DNA of 64,000 nt from a bacterium (GCA_030427705.1 JAUIBR010000020.1:51159-115158); one strand, 5' to 3'. Shown: positions 16,396-26,309, counted from the first letter of the stretch. Numbers and translations are program-made. The notes: generated from the sequence alone by a model not told the origin.

Positions 16396-18779
16396 GCCAA
16401 ACCGTCCCATGCTCACACTGCGGCTTGCCCGCAGAACCACGGCCTGGCAGCGACGACGCGTTCTGCTGCATTGGGTGTGAGACGGTCTACTACGCTCTGC
16501 AGGATGCTGGACTGGAGCATTTCTACACGCTCCAAGGTGGCGATGGCCGCCCACCCACAGAGTCTGAGGCCCGCCAAGTCGATTGGTCGGAACACCTTCA
16601 CCAGCTAGAAGATGGCACTTGCGAGCTCGACATGCATCTGGACGGCGTACATTGCGCCGGCTGTGTATGGCTGGTCGAACGCATGCCACGGGCGGTCGAT
16701 GGTGTGGTGGATGCCCGGCTCAACCTCAGCCAAGCCAAACTAAAGGTGCGTTGGGACAACGCTGCGACTACGCCGGAGCAGATCTCTCAATGGCTTGAAC
16801 AATTTGGCTACATCGCCCAACCCCGAGCGCAAACAAACGCAAAGGTGAGTGCTGCCGAAAAACGCATGCTGACGCGAGTCGGCGTCACCTGGGCAATTGC
16901 TGCAAACGTGATGCTTATCGCGATCGCGTTCTACTCCGGTCTAGACACCACCGACGGACAGCTCTGGAACGTCGCGCGTTGGACCAGCCTCGTTTTGACC
17001 TTATTGTCATTGGCGTTTGGAGCTCGCGAGTTTTTTGCGCGCGCCTGGGGCTCCATTGTTCCATGGGAAGGTTTTCGAAAGCTATCCGTGGATGTCCCCA
17101 TCTCGCTTGGCATTCTTGGCGGTTTCTTCTACTCCGCCTGGGCGACGGTGACCGGCGTGGGCGAGCTCTGGTTCGATTCCATCGCCGTGCTGATTGCCGC
17201 GCTACTCTCAGCCCGCTGGCTGCAAATGCGCGGTCGCAGGTTAGCCAGCAGCGCGGCGGAGCGACTGTTGGACCTGCTTCCCAACGTTGCACGTCGTGTC
17301 ACACCTGAAGGAATCGAGGAAATCCCTGCCGACCAGCTGCAGAGCGGTGATGTCGTTGAAGTCCTGTTGGGTGGCGTCTTTCCTGGTGACGGCTTGCTCT
17401 TGGGGGACGGAAGTGCGCTCGTGCATAGAGCCGTACTGACCGGCGAAAGTCGTCCAGAGACGGTGATGGCTGGGAACCCCGTTCATGCGGGTGAAACCAA
17501 TATGGGCCACCCTGTTCAGGTCCAGATCAGCGCTGCCGGCGAGGCTTCTCGAATCGGTCAGATTCTAAGCTGGGTTCAGGATGCCGCCGACCATCGCGCA
17601 CCGATTACGCAGCTCGCGGACAGCATCAGTGGCTGGTTTGTGCTTACCGTTCTAGCCGCGGCCGCGTTAACAGGAGCTATCTGGTACTTCGTCAGTCCAG
17701 AAATGGCCCTGCACCATGTTGTCGCCTTGCTGGTCATTTCCTGCCCGTGCGCCTTAGGCATGGCAACTCCACTGGCCCTAACCGTCGGGCTGGGAAAAGC
17801 CGCCCGTGAGGGCATCTTCATCAAGCATGACGATGTACTACAGCGGATGACCGACGCTGATATCGTCGTGTTCGACAAGACCGGTACGCTTACCTACGGA
17901 CGTCCAAAGATCGTGGACCTTGGCGGCGTGGATGCCGACACACTTCGATTGGTCGCTGCGCTAGAGGCCAGCAGCCAACATCCATTTGCACGCGCATTTG
18001 ATAGCTGGCGTGATACCACCGTCGTCGCTTCTAGCGTCGAAGAACACGCGGGTCGGGGCATTGTTGGCATCGTAAACGGCCATCGACTGCGGGTCGGCAA
18101 ACCCGGTTGGATTGGCGACACCCAGGATGCGGAACTCACGACCATCGCCATCGAGGTCGACGGCGTTGTCATCGGCGCCGTTCAACTCGGTGACGCCCTT
18201 CGAGACGAATCTGCGGGCGTGCTCGAGGGATTTCGGGCCATGAACGTTCGCCCGATTCTGCTCTCCGGTGACACGTCAGGCGTGGTTACCTCGGTCGCAA
18301 CACAACTTGGAATTCCAGCTGAAGACGCGCTCGCTCAGCAATCACCTGAGCAAAAATTGGCGTTCATCCAAAACCTGCAATCCAACGGTCACGTGGTTGC
18401 GATGGTGGGCGATGGAGTGAACGATTCCGCCGCGCTACAGGCGGCCGATATCGGAATCGCGGTCCATGGTGGCGCGGACTTGAACCTTGTCGCCGCGGAT
18501 GTGTTTTTGACCCGCTCAGACCTCAACCTCGTTCTGCGCGTTTTTGAGGGAGCGCATCGCGTGATGCGCGTCGTTCATCGCAATCTTGCTGGCTCGGCGA
18601 CATACAACGTTCTTGGCATTTCCTTCGCGGCAATGGGCTGGGTCAGCCCCTTGTTTGCGGCGGTAGCCATGCCTATAAGTTCTGTTAGCGTCGTTGTCTC
18701 GTCGCTGTTGCAGAATCCATTCGCATTGCCACGTGAGTCGAAAACGGCTCCAGAGACAGAACTAGCCGCTGCGGAGTAA
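16392..18779 (+). CDS. ccoI: Copper-exporting P1B-type ATPase CcoI (FixI)
   Basis: 795 residues from a TTG start overlapping ccoH. An N-terminal Cys-rich zinc-ribbon-like segment (CSHCGLPAEP, CCIGCE) is followed by a heavy-metal domain with CAGC (about 88-91). The membrane domain holds the metal-site CPC (VISCPCALGMATPLALT, about 447-463). The catalytic part has DKTGTLT (phosphorylated Asp), HP in SSQHPFARAF and MVGDGVNDSAAL. CcoI-type pumps move Cu(I) to the periplasmic side for insertion into the cbb3 binuclear centre rather than for detoxification, which fits the gene order here. Confidence 0.96.
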   Translation: MSQTVPCSHCGLPAEPRPGSDDAFCCIGCETVYYALQDAGLEHFYTLQGGDGRPPTESEARQVDWSEHLHQLEDGTCELDMHLDGVHCAGCVWLVERMPRAVDGVVDARLNLSQAKLKVRWDNAATTPEQISQWLEQFGYIAQPRAQTNAKVSAAEKRMLTRVGVTWAIAANVMLIAIAFYSGLDTTDGQLWNVARWTSLVLTLLSLAFGAREFFARAWGSIVPWEGFRKLSVDVPISLGILGGFFYSAWATVTGVGELWFDSIAVLIAALLSARWLQMRGRRLASSAAERLLDLLPNVARRVTPEGIEEIPADQLQSGDVVEVLLGGVFPGDGLLLGDGSALVHRAVLTGESRPETVMAGNPVHAGETNMGHPVQVQISAAGEASRIGQILSWVQDAADHRAPITQLADSISGWFVLTVLAAAALTGAIWYFVSPEMALHHVVALLVISCPCALGMATPLALTVGLGKAAREGIFIKHDDVLQRMTDADIVVFDKTGTLTYGRPKIVDLGGVDADTLRLVAALEASSQHPFARAFDSWRDTTVVASSVEEHAGRGIVGIVNGHRLRVGKPGWIGDTQDAELTTIAIEVDGVVIGAVQLGDALRDESAGVLEGFRAMNVRPILLSGDTSGVVTSVATQLGIPAEDALAQQSPEQKLAFIQNLQSNGHVVAMVGDGVNDSAALQAADIGIAVHGGADLNLVAADVFLTRSDLNLVLRVFEGAHRVMRVVHRNLAGSATYNVLGISFAAMGWVSPLFAAVAMPISSVSVVVSSLLQNPFALPRESKTAPETELAAAE

Positions 18780-18782
18780 CTG

Positions 18783-18917
18783 ATGTCTATCCTCTATCTA
18801 CTTGTCCCGCTCGCATTCGCGATGGTTATCGCGGCCATTATTGGGTTTCGATGGGCGACCCGAGATGGGCAGTTTGACGATATGGACTCACCAGCCGTTC
18901 GCATGCTCGACGATTAG
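18783..18917 (+). CDS. ccoS: cbb3 oxidase maturation protein CcoS
   Basis: 44 residues, 3 bp behind ccoI. One membrane helix (about 3-22) is followed by FRWATRDGQFDDMDSPAVRML, matching the FWAVRSGQFDDLDTPAxR type signature of CcoS (FixS), which is required for cofactor insertion into cbb3 oxidase. It closes the operon; its last 4 bases overlap the end of the convergent membrane protein gene. Confidence 0.95.
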   Translation: MSILYLLVPLAFAMVIAAIIGFRWATRDGQFDDMDSPAVRMLDD

Positions 18918-19366
18918 AACGCGAACGTAATCTGGACTCCCCGAGATTGCAGGGCTGCCCTCTCGGTAGGCAACTTCAAGGCGCGTTTGAGCTCGTCGTT
19001 GTAGTCCTGCGCCGCGAAAGCAGCCGTCACACCACTCGCGATGTACGCTGACCCGCCAGCCACCGCTCCGATGGCGATAAGGTCATTTTGGTCCGTGGCA
19101 AGACCGAACCCCACGAAGATGTAAGAGAAGACGCCTAGCGCGATGAACGCTGCACCGACGAAGTACTGTTCAGCGTAAAGATTGCCGATCCCCGGAAACG
19201 CCAACGTATATAGCACTGCGGTTCCAGCGCTCTTCTTCGATTGGTCGTAGATATCCCATCGATGCTCCACCGAAAAAAAGCCACTCTGTGGCTCGGGCTC
19301 TGATGCTAGCAAGAGGGTTGGCCAGAGAATGGCCAGTGCGCAGACCACGCAGATGAAACGCTTCAT
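18914..19366 (-). CDS. Membrane protein of unknown function, kinase partner
   Basis: 150 residues with a signal peptide (ending near LLLASEP) and two to three hydrophobic segments in a TM2-like arrangement (GTAVLYTLAFPGIGNLYAEQ, then FIALGVFSYIFVGFGLA). Its ATG overlaps the stop of the Ser/Thr kinase by 4 bp, so the two are co-translated and probably act together. The family of the full protein is not recognised. Confidence 0.75.
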   Translation of the reverse strand: MKRFICVVCALAILWPTLLLASEPEPQSGFFSVEHRWDIYDQSKKSAGTAVLYTLAFPGIGNLYAEQYFVGAAFIALGVFSYIFVGFGLATDQNDLIAIGAVAGGSAYIASGVTAAFAAQDYNDELKRALKLPTERAALQSRGVQITFAF

Positions 19367-21699
19367 TTGAGCAGGAAGGTGTTCTCTTCGGTCGATTCCA
19401 TACCGACCACCTGCACCTGGTGAAGCAAGTACATGACTCGGTAGACCATTTCGTGCTCTTTGCCGGGGAACCTGGACATCAGTCGTTCCAAGCTATCGCC
19501 GGGCTCGTACTGGTTGACGACGCGAAGCGCCTTGGCGGTCAATCGCAAGTCGTCCAGCGCCACGTCCGGGTTGTCACGGAAAAGCAGCGGCGTGGTCATC
19601 TTTGAGTGGTAGTACGACTTCAAATTCTCAAGCGGAATGCGCTCCAAGCACCCTTCCACGATGGTCGCGTACGTGTGGATGCCCAGCGGATATCCGTGTT
19701 TTTCGGGCTGTTGATTTTCAAAATAGCCGTAGCGTCCGGTCTCCCATGTGAAGACCTCCAGCAGCTTCTCTCGCATCTGGTCGGACAGGTGATTGAAAAT
19801 CTCATGTGCCGGGATGGCTCCAATCGCAACAAGGGCGTCGCCTAGTCGACCACCCCACTCGCTCAGCCGGGTCAGACCTTCTTCGAGTTGCGCTTTCGAA
19901 ATGATCTCTCGAGAGAGCAGGAAGTATCCCAGCAGTTCGTCTTCGCGGTTGGAGTCCACAAGGATTGGCTCACCGGCCTCGAAGAAGATGGACTTCTCAA
20001 CATCCCCAAGCTCGACAAACAAACGCCCCGTCGCCCCCGTGTGGTGGAGTCGGGCCAACAGTCGCGCAAAGGAAACGTTGGCGATTTCGCCTTCGTAGCT
20101 TGCGTATTGCGACCGCATCTTATCGATGACCTCGCGGGCCTCTTCGTTGGTTGCCGGCGGGTTCGGCTCTGGGGGCGCAACTGAGATGGGGCTGCTGTCG
20201 TCACCAAGCTCGCTTTCGCTGGCATCCGGCGGATCGAGCATGGTGCCTTCGTCCGACAATGCCGCTTCGCGCATGGTTTCTTCGTCACCGACATCGCGCT
20301 TGGTTGGTCGGTAGACAGCTGCCCCCACGGGCACCGATTTTGACGCTCCGGAAGACTCTTTGGGTTCGGGAATCTGCTCCGAGATTTCCTCGACCTCGGA
20401 AGGAGCCATCCAATCACCACCATTGATCGAGACTTGATCACCCTTCTCTGGCGGACGGTCGTTCAAAAGCTTCACGAGTGTCTTTTCGCCCATCGGGCCG
20501 AAGATCAGACCTGCCTCATCACGATAGCGGAACTTAGGATGACCATCAGGGACCTCTTCGACATACGATTCGGAATCGAAGATATCTCCAGTAGCCGGTC
20601 GTTCAATTGGTGGCGGGTTCGCCTCTTTCGGAGCAAACTTTTCTGAGCTCTTTCGTTGGGCACCGCTGACGATCTTGCGAGCAGCCGAATCGTCAGGAGA
20701 CCCACCGTTGTTCTTCTGGTCTTCTTCCGAAAGCCTGCGGTTCTTCTCGGCCTCGATTTCTTCGGCGAAAAGGCGTCGCATGAAGTTCGAAAGGTCGTTA
20801 CCCGTCACCTTGATACGGTGCTGGTAACAGAAGTCCATGATGGCCTGGTAGAACTCGCCAGCAGTTTGGAATCGTTCTTCGCGATGCTTGGTCAACGCCT
20901 TTCGCACGAGCTCTTCCAAGGCGTATGGCCACGGTCCAGCCTTTGCGATGCTGTCGTCGATATCCGCATCACGGACCTTGAGCATCACATCGAGATCGGA
21001 GTTTCCAATGAACAAGCGGCTCATCGAGAGGGCTTCGAAGAACACGATACCGGCCGAGAAGATGTCGCTTCGCGCATCGATCTCTTCACCGACGACCTGT
21101 TCAGGGCTCATGTAGCCGACTTTGCCCTTTAGCGTTCCGCTCTCAGTCAGATTGCGTTGAATGGCGGCCTTGGCGACGCCGAAGTCACCAATCTTCACAT
21201 CTCCGGCGTAGCTGATGAGCACGTTGGACGGGCTTACATCGCGGTGAATGATGTTCAACGGGTCACCGAATGAGTTCTTGGCGCGATGCGCGAAATCGAG
21301 CCCCTTGAGGTACTCCATCGTGATGAACAGCACGATATCGAGCGGAACCTTCAAGTCCATGTGCGCGCAGCGTGCAAGGACATCAAGCAAATCCTTGCCG
21401 TGAACGAACTCCATGGCGATGTAGTATTGGCCGTCTAATTCGCCCAGGTCGAACACCTGAACGACATTGGCGTGGTAGAGGCTGACTGCAATCTTGGCTT
21501 CGTTGATGAACATCTCAACGAATTCGACATCGTCGACTAGCGTCGGAAGAATCAGCTTGATCGCGAATTCTTTCTCGAAGCCAGCCGCACCAAACGTCTT
21601 TGCACGGAAGATCTCTGCCATGCCGCCGCTGCCGATTTTTTCAAGCAGGGCGTACCGGCCGAAAGTGCTCCACGCCAGGTTTGAGCCGTTTTCAGTCAC
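19363..21699 (-). CDS. Ser/Thr protein kinase with GYF-like and DUF4388 domains
   Basis: 778 residues. The kinase (about 16-290) is complete: glycine loop (IGSGGMAEIF), VAIK-type Lys (FAIKLI), HRDVSPSN catalytic loop and DFG (IGDFGVAK). After a disordered Ser/Pro/Glu linker comes a GYF_2-like segment (FRYRDEAGLIFGPMG, about 385-435). A second acidic linker leads to a DUF4388 (PATAN) region (FARLLARLHHTGATGRL, about 540-680), common in deltaproteobacterial signalling proteins. There is no membrane helix, so it should be cytosolic. It diverges from a TPR gene and is coupled to a small membrane protein. Confidence 0.92.
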   Translation of the reverse strand: MTENGSNLAWSTFGRYALLEKIGSGGMAEIFRAKTFGAAGFEKEFAIKLILPTLVDDVEFVEMFINEAKIAVSLYHANVVQVFDLGELDGQYYIAMEFVHGKDLLDVLARCAHMDLKVPLDIVLFITMEYLKGLDFAHRAKNSFGDPLNIIHRDVSPSNVLISYAGDVKIGDFGVAKAAIQRNLTESGTLKGKVGYMSPEQVVGEEIDARSDIFSAGIVFFEALSMSRLFIGNSDLDVMLKVRDADIDDSIAKAGPWPYALEELVRKALTKHREERFQTAGEFYQAIMDFCYQHRIKVTGNDLSNFMRRLFAEEIEAEKNRRLSEEDQKNNGGSPDDSAARKIVSGAQRKSSEKFAPKEANPPPIERPATGDIFDSESYVEEVPDGHPKFRYRDEAGLIFGPMGEKTLVKLLNDRPPEKGDQVSINGGDWMAPSEVEEISEQIPEPKESSGASKSVPVGAAVYRPTKRDVGDEETMREAALSDEGTMLDPPDASESELGDDSSPISVAPPEPNPPATNEEAREVIDKMRSQYASYEGEIANVSFARLLARLHHTGATGRLFVELGDVEKSIFFEAGEPILVDSNREDELLGYFLLSREIISKAQLEEGLTRLSEWGGRLGDALVAIGAIPAHEIFNHLSDQMREKLLEVFTWETGRYGYFENQQPEKHGYPLGIHTYATIVEGCLERIPLENLKSYYHSKMTTPLLFRDNPDVALDDLRLTAKALRVVNQYEPGDSLERLMSRFPGKEHEMVYRVMYLLHQVQVVGMESTEENTFLLK

Positions 21700-21763
21700 T
21701 CTGCACGCTTAAGTTGGGATAACTAGGGGCCCCAAAAGCCGTTCTCTAGTCATACATGCACCC

Positions 21764-21815
21764 GCTGTGATGCCAAGAAATTTTGCAGTGTAACTGTATC
21801 ATACCCAATCACAGC
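21764..21815. promoter_or_regulatory. Spaced inverted repeat between kinase and TPR genes
   Basis: GCTGTGAT (21764-21771) and its exact reverse complement ATCACAGC (21808-21815) lie 36 bases apart, 44 bp centre to centre (about four DNA turns), in the middle of the divergent intergenic region. This could be a two-site operator or a chance pair. No match to a named regulator is claimed. Confidence 0.3.
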
Positions 21816-21896
21816 AGGTCTACGTAATATCGGTACTTGCCACCGGTTCGCGAATGTGGTTTGAAGGCAAATTTCTTGTTTGCTATTGGATGTTTG

Positions 21897-23435
21897 ATGA
21901 GTGATTTGTTGTTTGAAAGCCCTATAGCGATTTCTCTGGAATCCCTGCTCGAGCGCGGAATCAGCGCCGTAAAACCCGCTATTTTAGAGGCGCTTCGGGT
22001 CGACGATTTTTCGAAAGCACTCAAGTTAGCTAACGAAGATTACGCTGCGTCTGGTCCCAAAGACCTCGATGCGGCGCTCACTTACGCGATCTTGCTCAGC
22101 CACCGTGGCTTGGGCGAAGAAGCATTGGGCGTCCTCCGGAAAACCATTCAATTTCATGCAGATGCACCCGCACTACAGCTTGCCCAAGCCGACGCGCTCA
22201 TCGCCAAAGATGATTTCGAATCGGCGACAAGCCTGTTGGAGGGATTGACCCACATCACCAATCCGGATCCTCGCCAACTGGCCTATCTGGGTGATCTCCT
22301 CATGGAGGTCGACAAACCAACGATGGCGCTTGAGATTTACGAGCGATCCCTTGATTTGGGCTATCTGGACGCCGGCGTTGCGATCTCCGTCGCCAATATT
22401 TACCGCGATGAAGACCAGAATTACGAAGCCGCTGAGGCGTTCGAGATGGCCGGTCGGATTGCGCCAAATGACCCATACATATGGGCCAACGCGGCCGATG
22501 CATGGATGGCAGCGAACGAGTTTCCAAACGCGATCAAAGCCTACCGCCGTGCAACCAATCTGGACCCAGATTTGGACCGCGCGTGGACGTATCTTGCGTT
22601 CGCATATCTTGAAGTCGAGGACCCTGAGCAGGCTCTGCGGGCATTCAAACGTGCGTCGAGATTAGACCCCGACAACCTCGGGATCATGGTGAACATTGGC
22701 CATACGTATCTAGAGCTCGGGCAACCGGACGAAGCACGGCAACAGTACGAACGAGTGATGCAGATCGAACCTGATCAACTTGACGCGATTCACGGCCTCA
22801 CCGCGGCGGCGTTTGAACTCGGCGACGTTGAGATGGCGGAACGTATGGCGCTCGCTGGCGTTGCAGCCGATCCCGGGAATCCTGACGCCCACTACAACTT
22901 GGGCGTGATTTTGCTGGCTCTGCACCGAACGCAACAAGCGCTTGACGCGTTTGAAATGGCGCTCGAAATCGCTGATCACGATCCGCGCTACCTCCTTAGT
23001 GCGGCTGTCGCGACCGCCCGATTGGGTGATGTAGACGGGGCGATGGAGATGGCGATCGAGGCATCGTCGTTTCTCCACGACGATGCCACGCCGGCGTTTG
23101 AGTTCTTGCGCGATGTCATCAGCCTGCTGAACACACAGAATGTCCTGGATTTTCTCGAATCGGTTGAGGTTCAGGACCGAAGATGGGAGGCCGTCGCACC
23201 GATTTTCGAATATCTGACCCATGCCCTGCGTCGATCGGATGAAGGCCAAGACCAACGCGTTGATGCGTTTGTCGCCGCGGTGAGTCAGTATCCGGAGCTC
23301 GTGCCCGTGTTTTGGGACTTCGAGGAGATTGAGCGGCTCACCCTGGGGCTTGAGGATCGACAATCCGATGTCGTCGAGACGATGATTGCTGTCCTGGAAG
23401 GCCGAAAAGAACTGGATTCGCTGGTGAAGAAATGA
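21897..23435 (+). CDS. Cytoplasmic TPR protein
   Basis: 512 residues from the ATG chosen here (MSDLLFESP); the frame is open 60 bases further upstream but without better signals. About nine TPR units fill residues 60-400, for example EALGVLRKTIQFHADAPALQ, NAIKAYRRATNLDPDL, QALRAFKRASRLDPDN and EARQQYERVMQIEPDQ. There is no signal peptide or other domain. TPR arrays bind partners; which one is not visible. It is divergent from the kinase and 4 bp coupled to the lipoprotein that follows. Confidence 0.88.
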   Translation: MSDLLFESPIAISLESLLERGISAVKPAILEALRVDDFSKALKLANEDYAASGPKDLDAALTYAILLSHRGLGEEALGVLRKTIQFHADAPALQLAQADALIAKDDFESATSLLEGLTHITNPDPRQLAYLGDLLMEVDKPTMALEIYERSLDLGYLDAGVAISVANIYRDEDQNYEAAEAFEMAGRIAPNDPYIWANAADAWMAANEFPNAIKAYRRATNLDPDLDRAWTYLAFAYLEVEDPEQALRAFKRASRLDPDNLGIMVNIGHTYLELGQPDEARQQYERVMQIEPDQLDAIHGLTAAAFELGDVEMAERMALAGVAADPGNPDAHYNLGVILLALHRTQQALDAFEMALEIADHDPRYLLSAAVATARLGDVDGAMEMAIEASSFLHDDATPAFEFLRDVISLLNTQNVLDFLESVEVQDRRWEAVAPIFEYLTHALRRSDEGQDQRVDAFVAAVSQYPELVPVFWDFEEIERLTLGLEDRQSDVVETMIAVLEGRKELDSLVKK

Positions 23436-24547
23436 AGTACGCAACTCTGTTAATCGTCGCGCTTGGCCTGGCTGCATGCACTGAAGAAAACCCTGCATAC
23501 AATCCAGACCCATTTCTACCTGGTGAATGCGCTACTGGCGTAGAAACACCTGAAACGTTCACGGAGTACGAGCGACCCGACCTCCTCGACATTCTCGTCG
23601 TCATCGACAATTCAGGAGACGTGGATGACCTCCAGATCGGACTTGCCGAGGCCCTTCCCGAGTTTCTAGAAGGACTCAAAGAAGACGGCCTCAACGTTCA
23701 GCTCGCGGTCGCGACAACGGATTCGCTGGGAACGCGGCTGGCCGGCCCAGGAACCAGTGGCGACGGTTGCGCCTCCAACACTTCCAACATCGTCCGCCAG
23801 GAGCAGTCAAACTGGACAAAGCTCGCGGCTTGTAACGTCCAGCAGGGATCCTCGGGCGACCCCTACCAACAGTCGCTGGCGACGATCGACGGAATCTTCC
23901 TCAAGACCTCGCGCGAAGAGCTCGGATTTTTCCGGGCAAACGCAAGAACGCTTGTGTTGGTTGTTTCCAACGAAGACGACTGCTCACATGGCGGCACCCT
24001 AACTGGTGGGCAACAGCCCCGTCAGGAGTGTCTTACCAGCGCTTCTAGCCTAAGCAGTGTGAAGGTCCTGACCGACCAACTGCTCACCATTCCGGATGTT
24101 CCGGAAGGGTTCATGTTCGCAGTCATCTCCGGCCCGCCAGTCGACGAAATGACCGATGATATGGGACGCGTCCGTCCAGTCTGCAGCTCGGCGCTCGGTT
24201 CGGTCTATTCTGCACGTCGACTCTACGAAGCCACGGAAGCGTTTGGAGCCCAAGGCGAGTTTTTGAATCTGTGCGTGCAGGACCTGAGCTCCAACCTTGA
24301 GACCCTCCGCCGAGGACTACTGGTCCCGAAATCATCCGAGTTCTGCCCGTTGCGCAAACTCACGCAGGCACCGCTTGAGGTAACGGGAACGGAGGCTGAC
24401 GGCGCAGATTTCCCGATACTCTTGGGTGATGATGGATTCGTCTTTGAGGGCGAAACTGGAACATGCGAGAATGGGGGCCTCCTGATGCGGCCCGAAGCGC
24501 TCTCGCGTGCGGAATCAGTCAGGGTTACCTACTGCGCCGAGCAGTGA
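23432..24547 (+). CDS. Lipoprotein with von Willebrand A-like domain
   Basis: 371 residues; the ATGA overlap with the TPR gene sets the start. The lipid Cys follows VALGLAAC. The DILVVIDNSGDVDDLQ segment at about residue 55 is the start of a vWA-like fold with a MIDAS-type Asp. Later, TLVLVVSNEDDCSHG matches the strand seen in the many myxobacterial vWA lipoproteins. The canonical DxSxS is altered (DNSGD), so metal binding may be weak. Secreted, adhesive or binding role inferred from the family only. Confidence 0.8.
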   Translation: MKYATLLIVALGLAACTEENPAYNPDPFLPGECATGVETPETFTEYERPDLLDILVVIDNSGDVDDLQIGLAEALPEFLEGLKEDGLNVQLAVATTDSLGTRLAGPGTSGDGCASNTSNIVRQEQSNWTKLAACNVQQGSSGDPYQQSLATIDGIFLKTSREELGFFRANARTLVLVVSNEDDCSHGGTLTGGQQPRQECLTSASSLSSVKVLTDQLLTIPDVPEGFMFAVISGPPVDEMTDDMGRVRPVCSSALGSVYSARRLYEATEAFGAQGEFLNLCVQDLSSNLETLRRGLLVPKSSEFCPLRKLTQAPLEVTGTEADGADFPILLGDDGFVFEGETGTCENGGLLMRPEALSRAESVRVTYCAEQ

Positions 24548-25527
24548 TGACTGCGCCAGAATTTCGAGAAAGACTCCACCTTGTTCCGAACGGGGACGGG
24601 TGGCTCCTTGAGCTTCGCCAATACTGGAGCCCGAGCCATCTGGACACGTCTCGTAAGCCCGTGCTGATGATCCCGGGCTACTGCATGAACACGTTCATTT
24701 TGAACTTCCACCCCAGTGGCCCTTCGATGGTGCGCTACCTGGTCGACCGCGGTGCCGAGGTTTGGACCGCGAACCTCCGTGGACAGGGTGGAAGCCGGCG
24801 AATTGATGGCTCTAAGAAGTTCGGCTTTCGTGAGGTGGCAAACCAAGATCTGCCCAGCGTCGTAGACTATATCCAGACCCATCAACGAAGTGAGAGTCCT
24901 TTGCTGGATGCGGTCGGTTGCAGCCTGGGCGCAACGTTTTTGTTTTCCTATCTCGCCCTGAATCCTGAGTCACACGGTCTCGGCGGACTCATAACGATGG
25001 GCGGCCCGCTGCGTTGGATGAACCCCCATCCGATGGTCGATACGCTTTTTCGCTCTCCAGAGCTCGCGGCGGTCTTGCCGGTGTGGGGCACGCGGCATAT
25101 CGCAAAACGTGTGCTTCCGATCGCCAAGCGTCTTCCCTTTGTGCTCGATGTTTATATGAACAAGGCCATGATCGACCTGAGCAACGTCGATCAACTGGTT
25201 CGCACGGTCGATGACCCAATCCCGTATTTGAACATGCAGATTGCTCGCTGGGTCTCTAACCGCGACCTGCTTGTCGCCGGGACGAATGTTAGCGAAGCAG
25301 TGTCTCAGATCGATCTACCGCTGTTCTGTGTCGCTGCAAACGCGGATGGAATTGTCCCGGTGGACACTGCCATGTCGGCCGCCGACATCATGGGCAGCTC
25401 GGACATCGAAACCCTCAAGGTTGGCGATGCACGCAATTGGTTTGCCCACGCAGACCTGTTTATCAATAAAGAAGCCGATACCCGTGTGTTTGGCCCGCTT
25501 CACGCCTGGCTGACTCGCAACGGCTAA
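24547..25527 (+). CDS. Alpha/beta hydrolase
   Basis: 326 residues; the ATG shares its A with the TGA of the previous gene, which is preferred over an upstream frame extension inside that gene. The fold is clear: MIPGYCMN oxyanion strand, NLRGQGGSR, nucleophile elbow GCSLG (about residue 123), an Asp in ANADGIVPVDTA and the catalytic His in WFAHADLF. The lipase-like GYxxN entry and the large lid suggest an ester or lipid substrate, but this cannot be fixed. It sits in an operon with a UbiA-like protein. Confidence 0.88.
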   Translation: MTAPEFRERLHLVPNGDGWLLELRQYWSPSHLDTSRKPVLMIPGYCMNTFILNFHPSGPSMVRYLVDRGAEVWTANLRGQGGSRRIDGSKKFGFREVANQDLPSVVDYIQTHQRSESPLLDAVGCSLGATFLFSYLALNPESHGLGGLITMGGPLRWMNPHPMVDTLFRSPELAAVLPVWGTRHIAKRVLPIAKRLPFVLDVYMNKAMIDLSNVDQLVRTVDDPIPYLNMQIARWVSNRDLLVAGTNVSEAVSQIDLPLFCVAANADGIVPVDTAMSAADIMGSSDIETLKVGDARNWFAHADLFINKEADTRVFGPLHAWLTRNG

Positions 25528-26309
25528 TGCGATTTTTTGTCTACGCCAATCTCTTCGTATCGTTATGCGCCGCCGGGCTTGCGGCAGCGACCTTTGCCTG
25601 GGCGAACCAATCGCCTGACCCTGCAATCCTCGTTTTCGTGTTTTGTGCGACACTCGCGGTCTATTGCTTGGATCGGGTTATCGGCTCCAACGAGGACCAA
25701 ATCTCGCAGACCGACCGGCTCCGTTGGATTGCCAATCATCAGGACGTCCTGAAAGTCGTCGCTGGTTTTGGTCTCATCGGACTCGCCGCCAGTGCGTTCT
25801 TTTTGCCCACTGACCGGCTCTTCGGTCTTGGCATCATGGCCGTAGTCACCGGTCTTTACTCGATGCCGATTCTTCCGCAGCACAAACGATTGAAGGACGT
25901 TCCAGGCCTGAAGATCTTCTTTATTGCGGGAGTCTGGGCGTTCGCCACGGTCTGGCTGCCGCTGGGTGAGTTGAATTGGGCTTGGTTGGCCTCCCGCGCG
26001 GCTTTCATCTGCGCCATCACGATTCCATTCGATCTCCGCGATGTCGCCCGCGATGCGGCGTCCGGTATCAAGACCATCCCGCACATCATCGGTATGCCTG
26101 CGTCAAAAGGGCTTTCCGTGCTCTTGCTCGTCGTCGCGTTCCTGCTGGGAACGGGTCGCATCGAAGTCACTGTGGTGCACGCGGTTTCGATCGCCTACGC
26201 AGCGGTTGTGGTGCTAAGCACCAACGAGAATCGCGCCGATTTCTTCTACGCGGTGATCGTCGAAGGCGCGATGTTGGTGTACGCAATCCTCATGATTGCT
26301 ACCGCTTAA
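25527..26309 (+). CDS. UbiA-like prenyltransferase family membrane protein
   Basis: 260 residues with about eight membrane helices. The second aspartate motif is well kept (PFDLRDVARDAASGIKTIP, about 169-187), as in UbiA enzymes that bind prenyl diphosphate through Mg. The first motif, normally NxxxD, is reduced to AVYCLDRVIGSNED. It may attach a prenyl chain to an aromatic acceptor, or be a divergent relative of unknown substrate. The ATG overlaps the hydrolase stop by 1 base. Confidence 0.75.
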   Translation: MRFFVYANLFVSLCAAGLAAATFAWANQSPDPAILVFVFCATLAVYCLDRVIGSNEDQISQTDRLRWIANHQDVLKVVAGFGLIGLAASAFFLPTDRLFGLGIMAVVTGLYSMPILPQHKRLKDVPGLKIFFIAGVWAFATVWLPLGELNWAWLASRAAFICAITIPFDLRDVARDAASGIKTIPHIIGMPASKGLSVLLLVVAFLLGTGRIEVTVVHAVSIAYAAVVVLSTNENRADFFYAVIVEGAMLVYAILMIATA

